In this document: in pieces, positions 35,025 through 43,426 of the stretch
Layout of the letters: every line of letters starts with the position of its first letter
How positions within the stretch are numbered: the stretch's first letter is position 1
Assembly: GCA_034678485.1 (NCBI GenBank)
Contig: JAXDBU010000055.1
Location: 38,725 to 102,724 of the forward strand
Direction: 5' to 3'
DNA length: 64,000 nucleotides
From: PLanc-01 sp034678485
GTDB taxonomy: Bacteria; Planctomycetota; Phycisphaerae; Sedimentisphaerales; Anaerobacaceae
The notes under the pieces: model-generated
The model's input: the letters and a program-made list of their open reading frames with translations, nothing else
The model's database searches: none
What the model was told of the DNA's origin: nothing
Made by a program: the position numbers and the translations under genes

Positions 35025-36494
35025 GTGCTGATCGGCGCGGGTGTTCTGTACGGGATCAGTTGCGCGCCCGGCGTAGTGTGGCAGGACAGCGGGCTGATCC
35101 AGTATCGTGCCTGGCATGGTGACATCGAGGGCCGTCTCGGATTGGCGCTCTCGCACCCGTTGTATTACCTCGTCGCGATCGGAGCGGGACGCATCGGGCT
35201 TGGCGAGTTCGGCTACCGGGTCAATTGTGTCTCCTCGCTCTTTGGAGCGGCGGCGATAGCGAATCTCTATCTGCTGGTGCGCCTGGGGCTCGGAAAGACC
35301 TTCCCTGCGGCGATTGCGGCGACCACACTGGCGCTATCCCACACGTTCTGGTGGCACGCGAGCATCGCGGAAACATATACACTCTGGGCGGCGCTATTCC
35401 TCGGTGAGCTCATCTGTCTGCTGCAATACACGAAGACGCGCAGGACGGGATTCCTGTGCCTCCTCGGGCTCTTGAACGGCATGGCGGTCGCCGTCCACAT
35501 GCTCGGCTCGATCCCGCTGGCCTGTTACGCCGTTCTCATCGCGATCCTGCTCGCGCGCAAGGCCATCCGTCCGAGCGATGTCGCGGTGGTCGCACTGTCG
35601 TGGATCATCGGTGCGCTGCCTTATGAGTATCTGATAATCAAAGACATCATCCAGAGCGGCGACCCCATCAGCACGCTGGCCTCCGCAGCCTTCGGAAATC
35701 GCTGGCGGGCGGACGTGCTGAACGCAAGCCTGTCCTGGAGAATCGCCAGGGAAAACGTTCTTCTGATCGGGCTGAACTTCCCGACGCCGAATGTCCTGCT
35801 GCTACTCGCAGGCTGCTGCGGTCTACGCCGAGTCAAGCCCGCGGCCTTTCGCAATGTGGTCCTGGCCTTGGGCGTGCTATTCCTGCTATTCGCATTTCGG
35901 TATACCGTATCGGATCGCTATGCGTTCTTCATCCCATTCTACTGCCTCGTAGCGGCGGGAATCGGCGTCGGGGTGCATGAGGTCATGTCACGAGCCCGGC
36001 ACAGGGTGGTGCCATACCTGATCGTGGTGTTGTCTCTCTTGCCGGTCGGGTGTTACGCGGCAGCACCGTATCTGGCGCAGCGGATGAACCTGGAGATCGG
36101 GACGCGCCAGGATATCCCCTACCGCAATGACTATGAGTATTTCCTCAAACCATGGCGAACGGGATGTGCTGGAGCCGAACGTTATGCTACGGAAGCGTTA
36201 CAGAGCGTCGAGGGCTCCGCCATTGTCTGGGCGGACATCACGACCGCCCCGCCGCTTCTGTACGTTCAGGAGATCCGGCGGGTCCGGCCGGATGTCAGGA
36301 TCGTCTCGGCAGTCGCCTCCACCGAAGGGGCGCCATTCCTCAACGAACAGACGATAAACACCCTGCTGGCCGAGCACCCCGTCTACGTGGTCTCACGAAC
36401 GCCCGGTTACTGCCCCCCATTCATCCTTGAGGAGTATCCTCTCGTGCAAGCGGGCCTCCTGTGGCGCGTGACGAGAGAAACCCAGGAGCATTGA
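35025..36494 (+). CDS. DUF2723-type membrane protein, probable lipid-linked glycosyltransferase
   Basis: A roughly 489-residue polytopic membrane protein of the DUF2723 type, a GT-C-like group related to protein O-mannosyltransferases. After a first hydrophobic helix comes APGVVWQDSGLIQYRAW, the characteristic loop with an acidic residue (usually D-S-G-E) expected to lie at the active site. HPLYYLVAIGAGRI, FWWHASIAETYTLWAALFLG and YTVSDRYAFFIPFYCLVAAG are further family-like stretches. About ten membrane helices precede a soluble C-terminal domain. The visible start is GTG at 35025; CTG codons at 35019 and 35004 would extend the first helix and could be real. It follows fcl by 55 bases in the glycan locus. 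Confidence 0.8.
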   Translation: MLIGAGVLYGISCAPGVVWQDSGLIQYRAWHGDIEGRLGLALSHPLYYLVAIGAGRIGLGEFGYRVNCVSSLFGAAAIANLYLLVRLGLGKTFPAAIAATTLALSHTFWWHASIAETYTLWAALFLGELICLLQYTKTRRTGFLCLLGLLNGMAVAVHMLGSIPLACYAVLIAILLARKAIRPSDVAVVALSWIIGALPYEYLIIKDIIQSGDPISTLASAAFGNRWRADVLNASLSWRIARENVLLIGLNFPTPNVLLLLAGCCGLRRVKPAAFRNVVLALGVLFLLFAFRYTVSDRYAFFIPFYCLVAAGIGVGVHEVMSRARHRVVPYLIVVLSLLPVGCYAAAPYLAQRMNLEIGTRQDIPYRNDYEYFLKPWRTGCAGAERYATEALQSVEGSAIVWADITTAPPLLYVQEIRRVRPDVRIVSAVASTEGAPFLNEQTINTLLAEHPVYVVSRTPGYCPPFILEEYPLVQAGLLWRVTRETQEH

Positions 36495-36504
36495 ACCGCA
36501 ACAC

Positions 36505-38049
36505 ATGGCCAAGGTTGTCACGACGCCGCGAGCGCTGGTTCGCAACACGTTCTTCAATATCCTCATGCTGATGAGCAACGCGGTGGTTGCGTTCCTGCTG
36601 ATCCCCTTCTTCATCGGTCAGCTTGGCGGGACCGCCTACGGCGTATGGTATCTGATCGGCGACCTCTTTCGCTACCGCATCCTGCTGGGCATGGGGCTCA
36701 ACAGCGCGATCAATCGAAGAATCCCCATGTACATGGCGAAGGACGACGAAGACGGCGTCCGCAAGACCGTCAGCACAGCGCTGTTCTTCTTTACGATCAT
36801 CGCCGCGGTGTTGGCGGTCCTGGCGCTCATCCTGGCTGCGAAAGTGGGCGACTGGTTTGCGATCCCGACGGAGTGGGTCCCGACGGCCGGCAGACTGATT
36901 CTGGTCGTCGGCCTGGGGTTCGCAATCTCCACACCGCTGCAACTGACAACCGCTGTGCTGAGCGGATTGCAGCGATACGACATGGTGAGCATCGTAACGC
37001 TCGCCGTCCTGACAGTCCGAACGGCGGTCACGGTCTTCCTGCTGCTTCGCGGTTACGGCCTGATCACCCTGGGGTTGATCTATGGTCTGAGCGAAATCGT
37101 CGCCAGAGGAGCACAGCACATCCTCGCCCGACGGCTGCTGCCCACCGGTTACATCTCCTGGCGAAACGTAGATCGCACCCTGCTCAAAGAGATGCTCTTC
37201 TACGGCATGAACACGTTCCTCTATGCGATGGGGGCCTTGATTATCTGCCGGGCCAGCACGACGATCGTCGGGATCTACTTCGAACCGACCCAGGTCACCC
37301 TCTTCTCAAATCCCACCGTGAGCGTGCTGATGCTCTCGGAGTTCCTCCAGGCCTTCACCGCGGCGATCAAACCCGCGGTCAGCGATCTCGACGCACGAAA
37401 CGACCATTCAGCAGTCAAGCTGATCGCCTTTCTCACGCAGAAGTACAGTCTTCTGGTTCTCATCCCGGCGGCGACCTTCCTGATCGTGATGGGACGCGAG
37501 TTCCTGATGGTCTGGGTGGGCGACAAATTCCCCGACCCTGCCACGATCCAGTCCATGGCGAACATCCTGACGATTCTGACCGTGGGCTACTGCATGGTCC
37601 TGAGCCAGCACAGCAACTTCCTGGTCCTCGCCGGGCGGGGCGAGCACCGCGTCTTCGGAATTCTGATGGCCGTGGAGGCGGTCTTGTGCATTGGTGCGGC
37701 GGTCTTCACCGTCGCGGTCCTTCACTGGGGCCTGGTCGGCGTCGCGTGGAGCAATCTCGTCCCAATGGCCCTGGTCGCGGGCATCATCATTCCAATCTAT
37801 TTCCATCGCAAGATGGGCATCCGTGCGACGGAGAGTTTCTCGCAGGTGTGGCGTCCGGCGCTGCTGAGCACCATCCCGGCTGTTCTGCTCATCGCCGCGT
37901 GGAAACACGTGGCCCCGCCGGACTCGTGGCTGGGCCTGTTCACGGTCATAGGCGCCGCGGTGGGTGTGACGGTGGTCTCGGCCTGGTTCTTCGGCATGGC
38001 AGATGTCGAACGCCAACGTCTGCGATCCGCCCTGAGACGAGTCTGCTGA
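36505..38049 (+). CDS. Polysaccharide/O-antigen flippase (Wzx-like, MOP superfamily)
   Basis: A 514-residue protein with about 14 predicted membrane helices, matching the size and topology of Wzx-type exporters that flip undecaprenyl-linked repeat units across the inner membrane. The N-terminus RALVRNTFFNILMLMSNAVV, then LIPFFIGQLGGTAYGVWYL, is the usual first-helix pattern; LLGMGLNSAINRRIPMYMA and PTVSVLMLSEFLQAFTAAIK are also typical. It starts 10 bases after the DUF2723 gene and the next gene begins three bases after its stop, so it is part of one transcript. Flippase sequences are too variable to predict the glycan. Confidence 0.88.
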   Translation: MAKVVTTPRALVRNTFFNILMLMSNAVVAFLLIPFFIGQLGGTAYGVWYLIGDLFRYRILLGMGLNSAINRRIPMYMAKDDEDGVRKTVSTALFFFTIIAAVLAVLALILAAKVGDWFAIPTEWVPTAGRLILVVGLGFAISTPLQLTTAVLSGLQRYDMVSIVTLAVLTVRTAVTVFLLLRGYGLITLGLIYGLSEIVARGAQHILARRLLPTGYISWRNVDRTLLKEMLFYGMNTFLYAMGALIICRASTTIVGIYFEPTQVTLFSNPTVSVLMLSEFLQAFTAAIKPAVSDLDARNDHSAVKLIAFLTQKYSLLVLIPAATFLIVMGREFLMVWVGDKFPDPATIQSMANILTILTVGYCMVLSQHSNFLVLAGRGEHRVFGILMAVEAVLCIGAAVFTVAVLHWGLVGVAWSNLVPMALVAGIIIPIYFHRKMGIRATESFSQVWRPALLSTIPAVLLIAAWKHVAPPDSWLGLFTVIGAAVGVTVVSAWFFGMADVERQRLRSALRRVC

Positions 38050-38052
38050 GTC

Positions 38053-39345
38053 ATGAGCGATACGGTACACGTTCTGATCGCCGATTACGTGCCGATGGCG
38101 AACAAAGGCGAAGAAGCCATCGTTCGCGGCATCGAGGATATGCTGTCGGATGGACGGCCCGTCTCGCTCGGACTGTTCGACAACGTTCCCGAGTTCGTGC
38201 AACGCGGCAACATCACGGTATTCCCGAGAGAATGGGTCTTCCGATTCGAGGGGAATTCCGCTCTCTCTGCGCGCAGTCGGATTCTCATGCAGATGTGGAT
38301 CTCGGCACAGCTTCGGATGGGAAGGTATGGCCCACTGAAGAACTTGACGTCGCAAGGAGCCGGTCGATACAGACCGCTCCAGGATTTCTTCTCGCAGGCC
38401 CAATACGTCCTGGTGGGCCACGACGGCGTCTTCTGCGTCGAATCCTGCGGCATCATCCACCTGGCGAAACAGCACGGCAAACGGGCGGGCATTCTCGGCG
38501 CCAGCACGGGAATCGCAGGCGGCCGATTCTACAAGACCTGGCTCTACAGACGGACCATGGAACAATCCGACTTTTGCATCTTCCGCGAGGAGCACTCCCG
38601 CGAAAGCATGAAACAGGTCTGTCGCGACCCGGCCAAGCTGCAAGTCGCTCCCGACCCAGCGTTCGCGATGCAGGCCGAGCCACCCGATGCCGCCCGCGAG
38701 GTGCTCGAACGGGACAGTTGCTTCCGCAAGGCCAGGCAGACGCACCGGCCCGTCGTAGCGGTGACAGCTTTGGAGAAAGGCAGGGTCTACGCAGGGTTCC
38801 GCCCCGATCTCACAGGCTCCGCCAAGCAGCAGGCTCACGCAGTGTACCTGGCAGCGATTCTCGACGCCCTCGTGGCACGACATGGCGCATTCGTGCTCTT
38901 TCTGCCGCACTCGGTGGAACAGGCCGGCAGTGACATCGTGGCGGCAAAGCACGTCGTCGAGCGGATGAAAGCGGCACCCGAGGACTGGACGATCATCGAG
39001 CGGGACTGCGGCGCCAGGCTGCTCAAGAGCATCGTGCGAGAGTGCGATTTCCTGGTTGGCGAACGGACGCACTCTTTGATCGGCGCGGTGTCCGTGGGGA
39101 CGCCTTTCGCAGCGATGACGAATCGCCAGGACACGCGCACGCACGGTATCCTCGGGCGAATGTGCCGATGCGAGCCGCAGGTTATCGATATGGATGTGGT
39201 CGATCAAAGGGACGCTTCACTGAAGGTTTGCAGGCTGTTCGAGAAACACGACTCGATCAGGACACTGCTCGAACGAATTCGGGGAGAACTCTCCTCACAG
39301 ATCGACAGAGTCGTGCGCATCATCAAGGGGTCTGCCGAGCAGTGA
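38053..39345 (+). CDS. Polysaccharide pyruvyl transferase family protein
   Basis: A 430-residue cytosolic enzyme of the WcaK/CsaB family, which adds pyruvate ketals from phosphoenolpyruvate to sugars. The N-terminal ADYVPMANKGEEAIVRGIED is the characteristic N-x-GDxA-like region (here N-K-G-E-E-A). VGHDGVFCVESCGIIHLAKQ, GILGASTGIAGG and FCIFREEHSRESMKQ follow the family pattern, and ECDFLVGERTHSLIGAVSVG contains the conserved GxRxH motif (GERTH). The start at 38053 is three bases after the flippase stop. The stop TGA overlaps the GTG of the FrhB-like gene. This pair recurs in exopolysaccharide loci and suggests a pyruvylated glycan. Confidence 0.87.
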   Translation: MSDTVHVLIADYVPMANKGEEAIVRGIEDMLSDGRPVSLGLFDNVPEFVQRGNITVFPREWVFRFEGNSALSARSRILMQMWISAQLRMGRYGPLKNLTSQGAGRYRPLQDFFSQAQYVLVGHDGVFCVESCGIIHLAKQHGKRAGILGASTGIAGGRFYKTWLYRRTMEQSDFCIFREEHSRESMKQVCRDPAKLQVAPDPAFAMQAEPPDAAREVLERDSCFRKARQTHRPVVAVTALEKGRVYAGFRPDLTGSAKQQAHAVYLAAILDALVARHGAFVLFLPHSVEQAGSDIVAAKHVVERMKAAPEDWTIIERDCGARLLKSIVRECDFLVGERTHSLIGAVSVGTPFAAMTNRQDTRTHGILGRMCRCEPQVIDMDVVDQRDASLKVCRLFEKHDSIRTLLERIRGELSSQIDRVVRIIKGSAEQ

Positions 39346-40661
39346 AAGACGACGGGACAATCCGATCGGTGGTCCACCGCAAGCTGTGCACAGGCTGTGG
39401 CACGTGCGTCGGCATCTGCCCGCAAGGAGCCATCGAGATGACGGTGGACTCCAGAAAGGGCTGCTACGAGGCTCGACTTGACAAGGACTTGTGCACCCAA
39501 TGCGGCCTGTGCCACCAAGCGTGTCCGGGGCACGGCGTCGATTTCGAATCGCTCAACGACACGCTGTTCGGCGACGTCCCCGAGGACATCGCACTGGGCC
39601 GGTACCTGGGCTGCTACATCGGTCACGCCAACGATGGAGCGATACGGCACGACTGTTCCTCCGGCGGGCTCGTGAGTTCCCTGCTCATCTTCGCGCTCGA
39701 AGAGAGTTTGATCGACGGCGCGCTGGTCACGCGGATGCGAGCGGACAATCCGCTTCGGCCGGAACCGTTCATCGCCACCACAAGAGAGCAAATCCTCTCG
39801 GCCGCCGGCTCGAAGTATTGCCCGGTTGCTGCGGGCGCCGCCCTGGACGAAATCCTCAACACGCGAGGACGATTCGCAGTGGTGGGGTTGCCGTGTCATA
39901 TCCAGGGAATTCGCAAGGCCGAGCAGCAGATACCCCGACTGAGCGAACGAATTCGATATCGAATGGCCATTGCGTGCAGCTTGGACTACAGCTTCCGTGG
40001 AACCGAGCACGTCCTTGGGTCGCTCGGCATCCGACCTGACGAGGTCGAGTCGCTCCAGTACCGCGGCCGGGGCTGGCCGGGCAGCATGTCGATCCGGCTC
40101 AAAGACGGGACCGAGCGAACCCTCCCGCTCGCCCAGTACTTCCGGCAGCTCAGTCCCTACTCGCTCCGGCGATGCACGTTGTGCAGCGACATGCTGGGCG
40201 AGCTGAGCGACCTGACTTGCGGCGACGCCTGGATCCCCGACGTGATGCGCACCGACGAAGCAGGCAGTTCCTTCGTCGTCTCGCGGACACCCGGCGCGGA
40301 GGAACTCCTGGAGGCCGCTGCGTCGAAGGAGGCAGTCGAGTTATCGGAACTCGACCTGCGAGAACTGCTCGCTTCGCAAGGAAATGCCCTGTTCAAGAAG
40401 AGAAAACTCAAGGCCCGCTTGCGGGTCTTCCAGTGGACCGGCCGGAGCGTGCCCACGTACAAGCAGAAGCTGCTGGAACCCACTCGCGAGGACTACATCA
40501 ATACGCTGAAGTTCTATGCGGCCCGATACGCGCTGTCCAGGAACCACTCCGTTGTCGGAAGGCTCCTTCGCACCATGCAGTCGCTCAAGCACGGCAAATC
40601 GAATGGCCCGGTCGGCACAGGCGGCAGCCCCGGTCTGACGGCGATAACGGGCAGGCCATGA
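39342..40661 (+). CDS. FrhB-like iron-sulfur protein of polysaccharide loci
   Basis: A 439-residue protein with two [4Fe-4S] clusters near the N-terminus, CTGCGTCVGICP (Cys16, 19, 22, 26) and CTQCGLCHQACP (Cys51, 54, 57, 61). A coenzyme-F420-hydrogenase/dehydrogenase beta-subunit domain follows: HDCSSGGLVSSLLIFAL, SKYCPVAAGAAL, VGLPCHIQGIRKAE and CTLCSDMLGELSDLTCGDAW. Start GTG 39342 overlaps the previous TGA (GTGA) and has AGGGG upstream; the frame is open for 300 bases before it, which is only a shadow. Proteins like this commonly partner polysaccharide pyruvyl transferases, probably as a flavin/iron-sulfur redox enzyme. The precise reaction is not known. Confidence 0.88.
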   Translation: MKDDGTIRSVVHRKLCTGCGTCVGICPQGAIEMTVDSRKGCYEARLDKDLCTQCGLCHQACPGHGVDFESLNDTLFGDVPEDIALGRYLGCYIGHANDGAIRHDCSSGGLVSSLLIFALEESLIDGALVTRMRADNPLRPEPFIATTREQILSAAGSKYCPVAAGAALDEILNTRGRFAVVGLPCHIQGIRKAEQQIPRLSERIRYRMAIACSLDYSFRGTEHVLGSLGIRPDEVESLQYRGRGWPGSMSIRLKDGTERTLPLAQYFRQLSPYSLRRCTLCSDMLGELSDLTCGDAWIPDVMRTDEAGSSFVVSRTPGAEELLEAAASKEAVELSELDLRELLASQGNALFKKRKLKARLRVFQWTGRSVPTYKQKLLEPTREDYINTLKFYAARYALSRNHSVVGRLLRTMQSLKHGKSNGPVGTGGSPGLTAITGRP

Positions 40662-40680
40662 CCGGTCGATATTCTCTGCG

Positions 40681-42120
40681 ATGTACACTGCGTATGCCAA
40701 CGAGCTGATCGACGATAGTCTGCAGTACGAACTGCAGGAGCGAACATCCGATATCCAGCTCTCGCCGGCGATGAACACCATGCTTCTGGTCGCCTGGCTG
40801 GTGATCTGCGCAATCGGGTTCGCGGTTATCTTCCTGGCCAGGAACTCCGTCGCGGGCACCGCGGTGATCGCCATCCCCACTCTGCTGGGCATGGTTATCA
40901 AGCCGACATTCGCCTTGTGTATCCTGATGCTGGTCCTCCCGACGGGCGCAGGCGTCGGCTTTCGCGAGGCGTTCAGTCTCGACCGCGGTGTGGGCGTGGC
41001 ACTGGCAGCCAGTTTCTTCGTCAACGTGCTGCTGACCCGCCCGGCTCTGCGAGTCCGGCACAAAGCCCTGTGGGTCGCGGCGGGCATGAGCGTCTGGATC
41101 GGCATCACGTCGCTGACACAACCCAATCTCACCTGGGAGATGATCCGAGCCTTCACGCAGTTCCAGCTTGTCGTGCTGATTGTGATCGTGTACTGGATCC
41201 TCGAAACGAATCATGAGGGCACCTTCCGCTGGGCGTTGCGGTCGTATGTCATCGGGACGGTGGGCTCCATCGTGCTGGCGATCAAGTCGGGCCAGGCCAT
41301 CCGCGCCATGCAAGAGACGCGGGATGCCCGGTACGCCGCGACCCTCGGGCGAGCCATCGACGCCAACATGCTCTCCGCGCTCATCGCAATCGCCTTTCTC
41401 TCGGCGATTTACCTTTTCGCACGGGACCGGAGCCTTCTGTGGCGGGCGGTCTACTTCATCGCCCTGCTGTTCCTGCCGCTCATGATGATTCGGACAGGCT
41501 CCCGAGGCGGCCTGGTCGCGTTGGCTTTCACCATGCTCTCGCCGTTACTGTTCGTGAGGCAGGTCCTTCGCAGGCCGGCTTTGGCGGCGCTGCTGGTGAT
41601 CGCAATCGTCATCGCCTCCGCTTCTGCGGGGGTGTTGATCGAGAAACAGGGCATCGAAGGTTCCGTCCTGCACCGACTGACGGATGTCGGGCGGGCCAGG
41701 CAGGCGCTGGAGTTCCGAATGTCGGCGGTCCGCAACGCGCTGGACGCGGTGCTGGTCTGGCCGATGGGGACGGGCTACTGGAGCTGGTTCGAGCGGTCGG
41801 GAAGCGCGATCTGGCCGCACAACGATCTGATCTTCTCGCTTGGCGTCTACGGCGTGCCCGGTGCGATTCTCTTTGCGGGCTTCGTCGTCCTGCTGGTGTT
41901 GACGGTCAGGCGGATTCCTCTGACCGTCGAGAAGCTCTACGCCCGAGCGGTGCTGACGTTTCTGCTCGTGATGGGACTCAATATCAAGCAGGTCTCCGCA
42001 AAGTACTACTGGGTCTTCCTGGCCTTCGTCCTGGCGGCCGAACGGGTCGGCTGCTGGCACGCGGAGCCGCAAGAGGAGCCAGTTCACGACGGAGACACAA
42101 CGGACACGGAGACCCTGTAG
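40681..42120 (+). CDS. O-antigen ligase/polymerase-like membrane protein
   Basis: A 479-residue protein with about 11-12 membrane helices and the layout of the Wzy/WaaL (O-antigen ligase, Wzy_C) family: evenly spaced helices, a cluster LMMIRTGSRGGLVALAF resembling the usual SRG(A/G) motif, and a long loop ending in GTGYWSWFERSGSAIWPHND, followed by LIFSLGVYGVPGAILF, where conserved H-N-x-x-L residues occur. It would polymerise or ligate lipid-linked repeat units on the periplasmic face. The start may be 40681 or the ATG at 40771 before MNTMLLVAWLVICAIGFAV; the first 30 residues look soluble and weakly supported. It follows the FrhB-like gene by 19 bases. Confidence 0.83.
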   Translation: MYTAYANELIDDSLQYELQERTSDIQLSPAMNTMLLVAWLVICAIGFAVIFLARNSVAGTAVIAIPTLLGMVIKPTFALCILMLVLPTGAGVGFREAFSLDRGVGVALAASFFVNVLLTRPALRVRHKALWVAAGMSVWIGITSLTQPNLTWEMIRAFTQFQLVVLIVIVYWILETNHEGTFRWALRSYVIGTVGSIVLAIKSGQAIRAMQETRDARYAATLGRAIDANMLSALIAIAFLSAIYLFARDRSLLWRAVYFIALLFLPLMMIRTGSRGGLVALAFTMLSPLLFVRQVLRRPALAALLVIAIVIASASAGVLIEKQGIEGSVLHRLTDVGRARQALEFRMSAVRNALDAVLVWPMGTGYWSWFERSGSAIWPHNDLIFSLGVYGVPGAILFAGFVVLLVLTVRRIPLTVEKLYARAVLTFLLVMGLNIKQVSAKYYWVFLAFVLAAERVGCWHAEPQEEPVHDGDTTDTETL

Positions 42121-42123
42121 GGT

Positions 42124-42171
42124 GCCCCCGATCAGGTCGGGGGCAGGCTCCCCCCGCGAAAGCAGGGGTAT
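42124..42171. repeat. REP-like doublet of hairpins between glycan genes
   Basis: GCCCCCGA and TCGGGGGC (42124-42131 and 42137-42144) form an 8-bp perfect stem with loop TCAGG. A second, imperfect hairpin follows at about 42150-42171, with CCCCGC and GCAGGGG around GAAA. The element lies directly after the O-antigen ligase stop codon and looks like a dispersed intergenic palindrome, possibly also acting as an RNA stabiliser or terminator. Confidence 0.5.
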
Positions 42172-42199
42172 CACGCACCTTCCAAACTGCCGGCAGAAC

Positions 42200-43426
42200 A
42201 TGAACACATTGCGGATTCTGGCGATCAGCCACATGTTTCCCTCCTTGCTCTTGAAGCGGCACGGGGTGTTCATCTGCCGCGAGGCGCGGGCCCTCCAGAA
42301 GTATGGGATCGAGACCTCGTTTCTGGTCGGTCGGCCGTGGACGCCGTGGCCGCTTCACCGTGTTCCGCGATGGCGCAAATACGGGCCGGCGAATCCTCTG
42401 GCCGCTCCCGACGGGTTCCAGGCACAGGCGGTCGGCTATCTCCGCCCGCCGGGATTCGGATTTCGCCGATTCGAAGGCGGCTCGCTGGCTCGCAGTGTGC
42501 TGCCCTTGGCACGGCAGTGGCACAGTCGCAAGCCCTTTGATCTGATAATGGGTGTCTCGATGCTTCCGGATGCAGAGGCGGCAGTGATCGTGGGTGAGAA
42601 CCTTGGCCTGCCTGTCGTCGGTCTGGCGGTCGGCAGCGACGTGATGGTGTACCCGGGCCGGATGCCCGCCCTATGGCGACGGCTTGGCGACACGCTTCAG
42701 CGCATCGACTTGTCCGTCGGTGTCAGTCAGTCTGTCTGCACGAGACTCGCCCGGACCGGCAGATGTCGGCAAGAACCACTATGCGTGTATCTGAGTCGGG
42801 ATACGAAACAGTTCACACCCGCCGACGACAAGGGCCGGGTCCGCGTCCGGCTCGGCTGGCCTGCAGAGAGCATCGTTGTGATCTACGTTGGCGGGCTCGT
42901 CGAGACCAAAGGTGTGAACGAGCTGACGGCTGCAATAGAACCTCTGCTCAGCCAGTACCCCAGTCTGCGACTCGTCTGCGTCGGTGAAGGACCGGGACGC
43001 AAGCGACTGGTTGGCCTCGCGGATCGCGTGGGCCGGGATGGTGCCGTTGTCCTGACAGGCAATGTCCCGCCGGAGGAGGTCCCGCTGTTCTTGCAGGCAT
43101 CCGATTTCCTGGTCCTGCCCTCGTACAGTGAAGGATTGCCCCAAGCAGTGCTGGAGGCGATGAACTGCGGCCTGCCCGTCGTAGCGACCCGCGTGGGCGG
43201 GGTCCCCGAGGCAGTGATCGACGGGCGAACCGGTCTGCTCGTCGAAGCGAAGAGCGCCCAGCAGTTTCGCGATGCGATGGAGCGGATGATTGCGGATGAG
43301 GCATTTCGCATAGCCGCCGGTCGCGCGGGCCTGGCGCGCGCTCGGGACGTCTTCGACTCCGAGCGCAACGTGGAACGATTCGCCCAGGCACTGAAATCCC
43401 TGGCTGAAAAACGAACGCGATCCTGA
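42200..43426 (+). CDS. Glycosyltransferase family 4 (GT4), first copy
   Basis: A 408-residue GT-B glycosyltransferase, retaining type, that adds a sugar to the lipid-linked repeat unit on the cytoplasmic side. The N-terminal domain starts TLRILAISHMFPSLLLKRHG; the C-terminal domain has VVIYVGGLVETKGVNELTAA, GPGRKRLVGLA, and the donor-binding region PSYSEGLPQAVLEAMNCGLP with the E-x7-E pattern, then GGVPEAVIDGRTGLLV. The start is ATG 42200; the open extension back to 42122 is made of the REP-like hairpins. Its TGA overlaps the next ATG (TGATG), so the two transferases are coupled. The sugar donor cannot be read from sequence. Confidence 0.9.
   Translation: MNTLRILAISHMFPSLLLKRHGVFICREARALQKYGIETSFLVGRPWTPWPLHRVPRWRKYGPANPLAAPDGFQAQAVGYLRPPGFGFRRFEGGSLARSVLPLARQWHSRKPFDLIMGVSMLPDAEAAVIVGENLGLPVVGLAVGSDVMVYPGRMPALWRRLGDTLQRIDLSVGVSQSVCTRLARTGRCRQEPLCVYLSRDTKQFTPADDKGRVRVRLGWPAESIVVIYVGGLVETKGVNELTAAIEPLLSQYPSLRLVCVGEGPGRKRLVGLADRVGRDGAVVLTGNVPPEEVPLFLQASDFLVLPSYSEGLPQAVLEAMNCGLPVVATRVGGVPEAVIDGRTGLLVEAKSAQQFRDAMERMIADEAFRIAAGRAGLARARDVFDSERNVERFAQALKSLAEKRTRS

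Noticed and set aside
36645..38933. A 762-codon plus-strand frame overlapping the flippase
   Set aside because: Its translation is arginine- and proline-rich noise, while the flippase frame has 14 clean helices and the expected motifs.
37408..39207. A 599-codon open frame on the minus strand
   Set aside because: It overlaps the flippase and pyruvyl transferase genes, both with clear family motifs, and its own translation is low-complexity and rich in Arg, His and Asp.
39042..39341. Long N-terminal extension of the FrhB-like protein
   Set aside because: The frame is open upstream but overlaps the pyruvyl transferase gene; the iron-sulfur motifs start just after the GTG at 39342, which has the overlapping stop/start arrangement common here.
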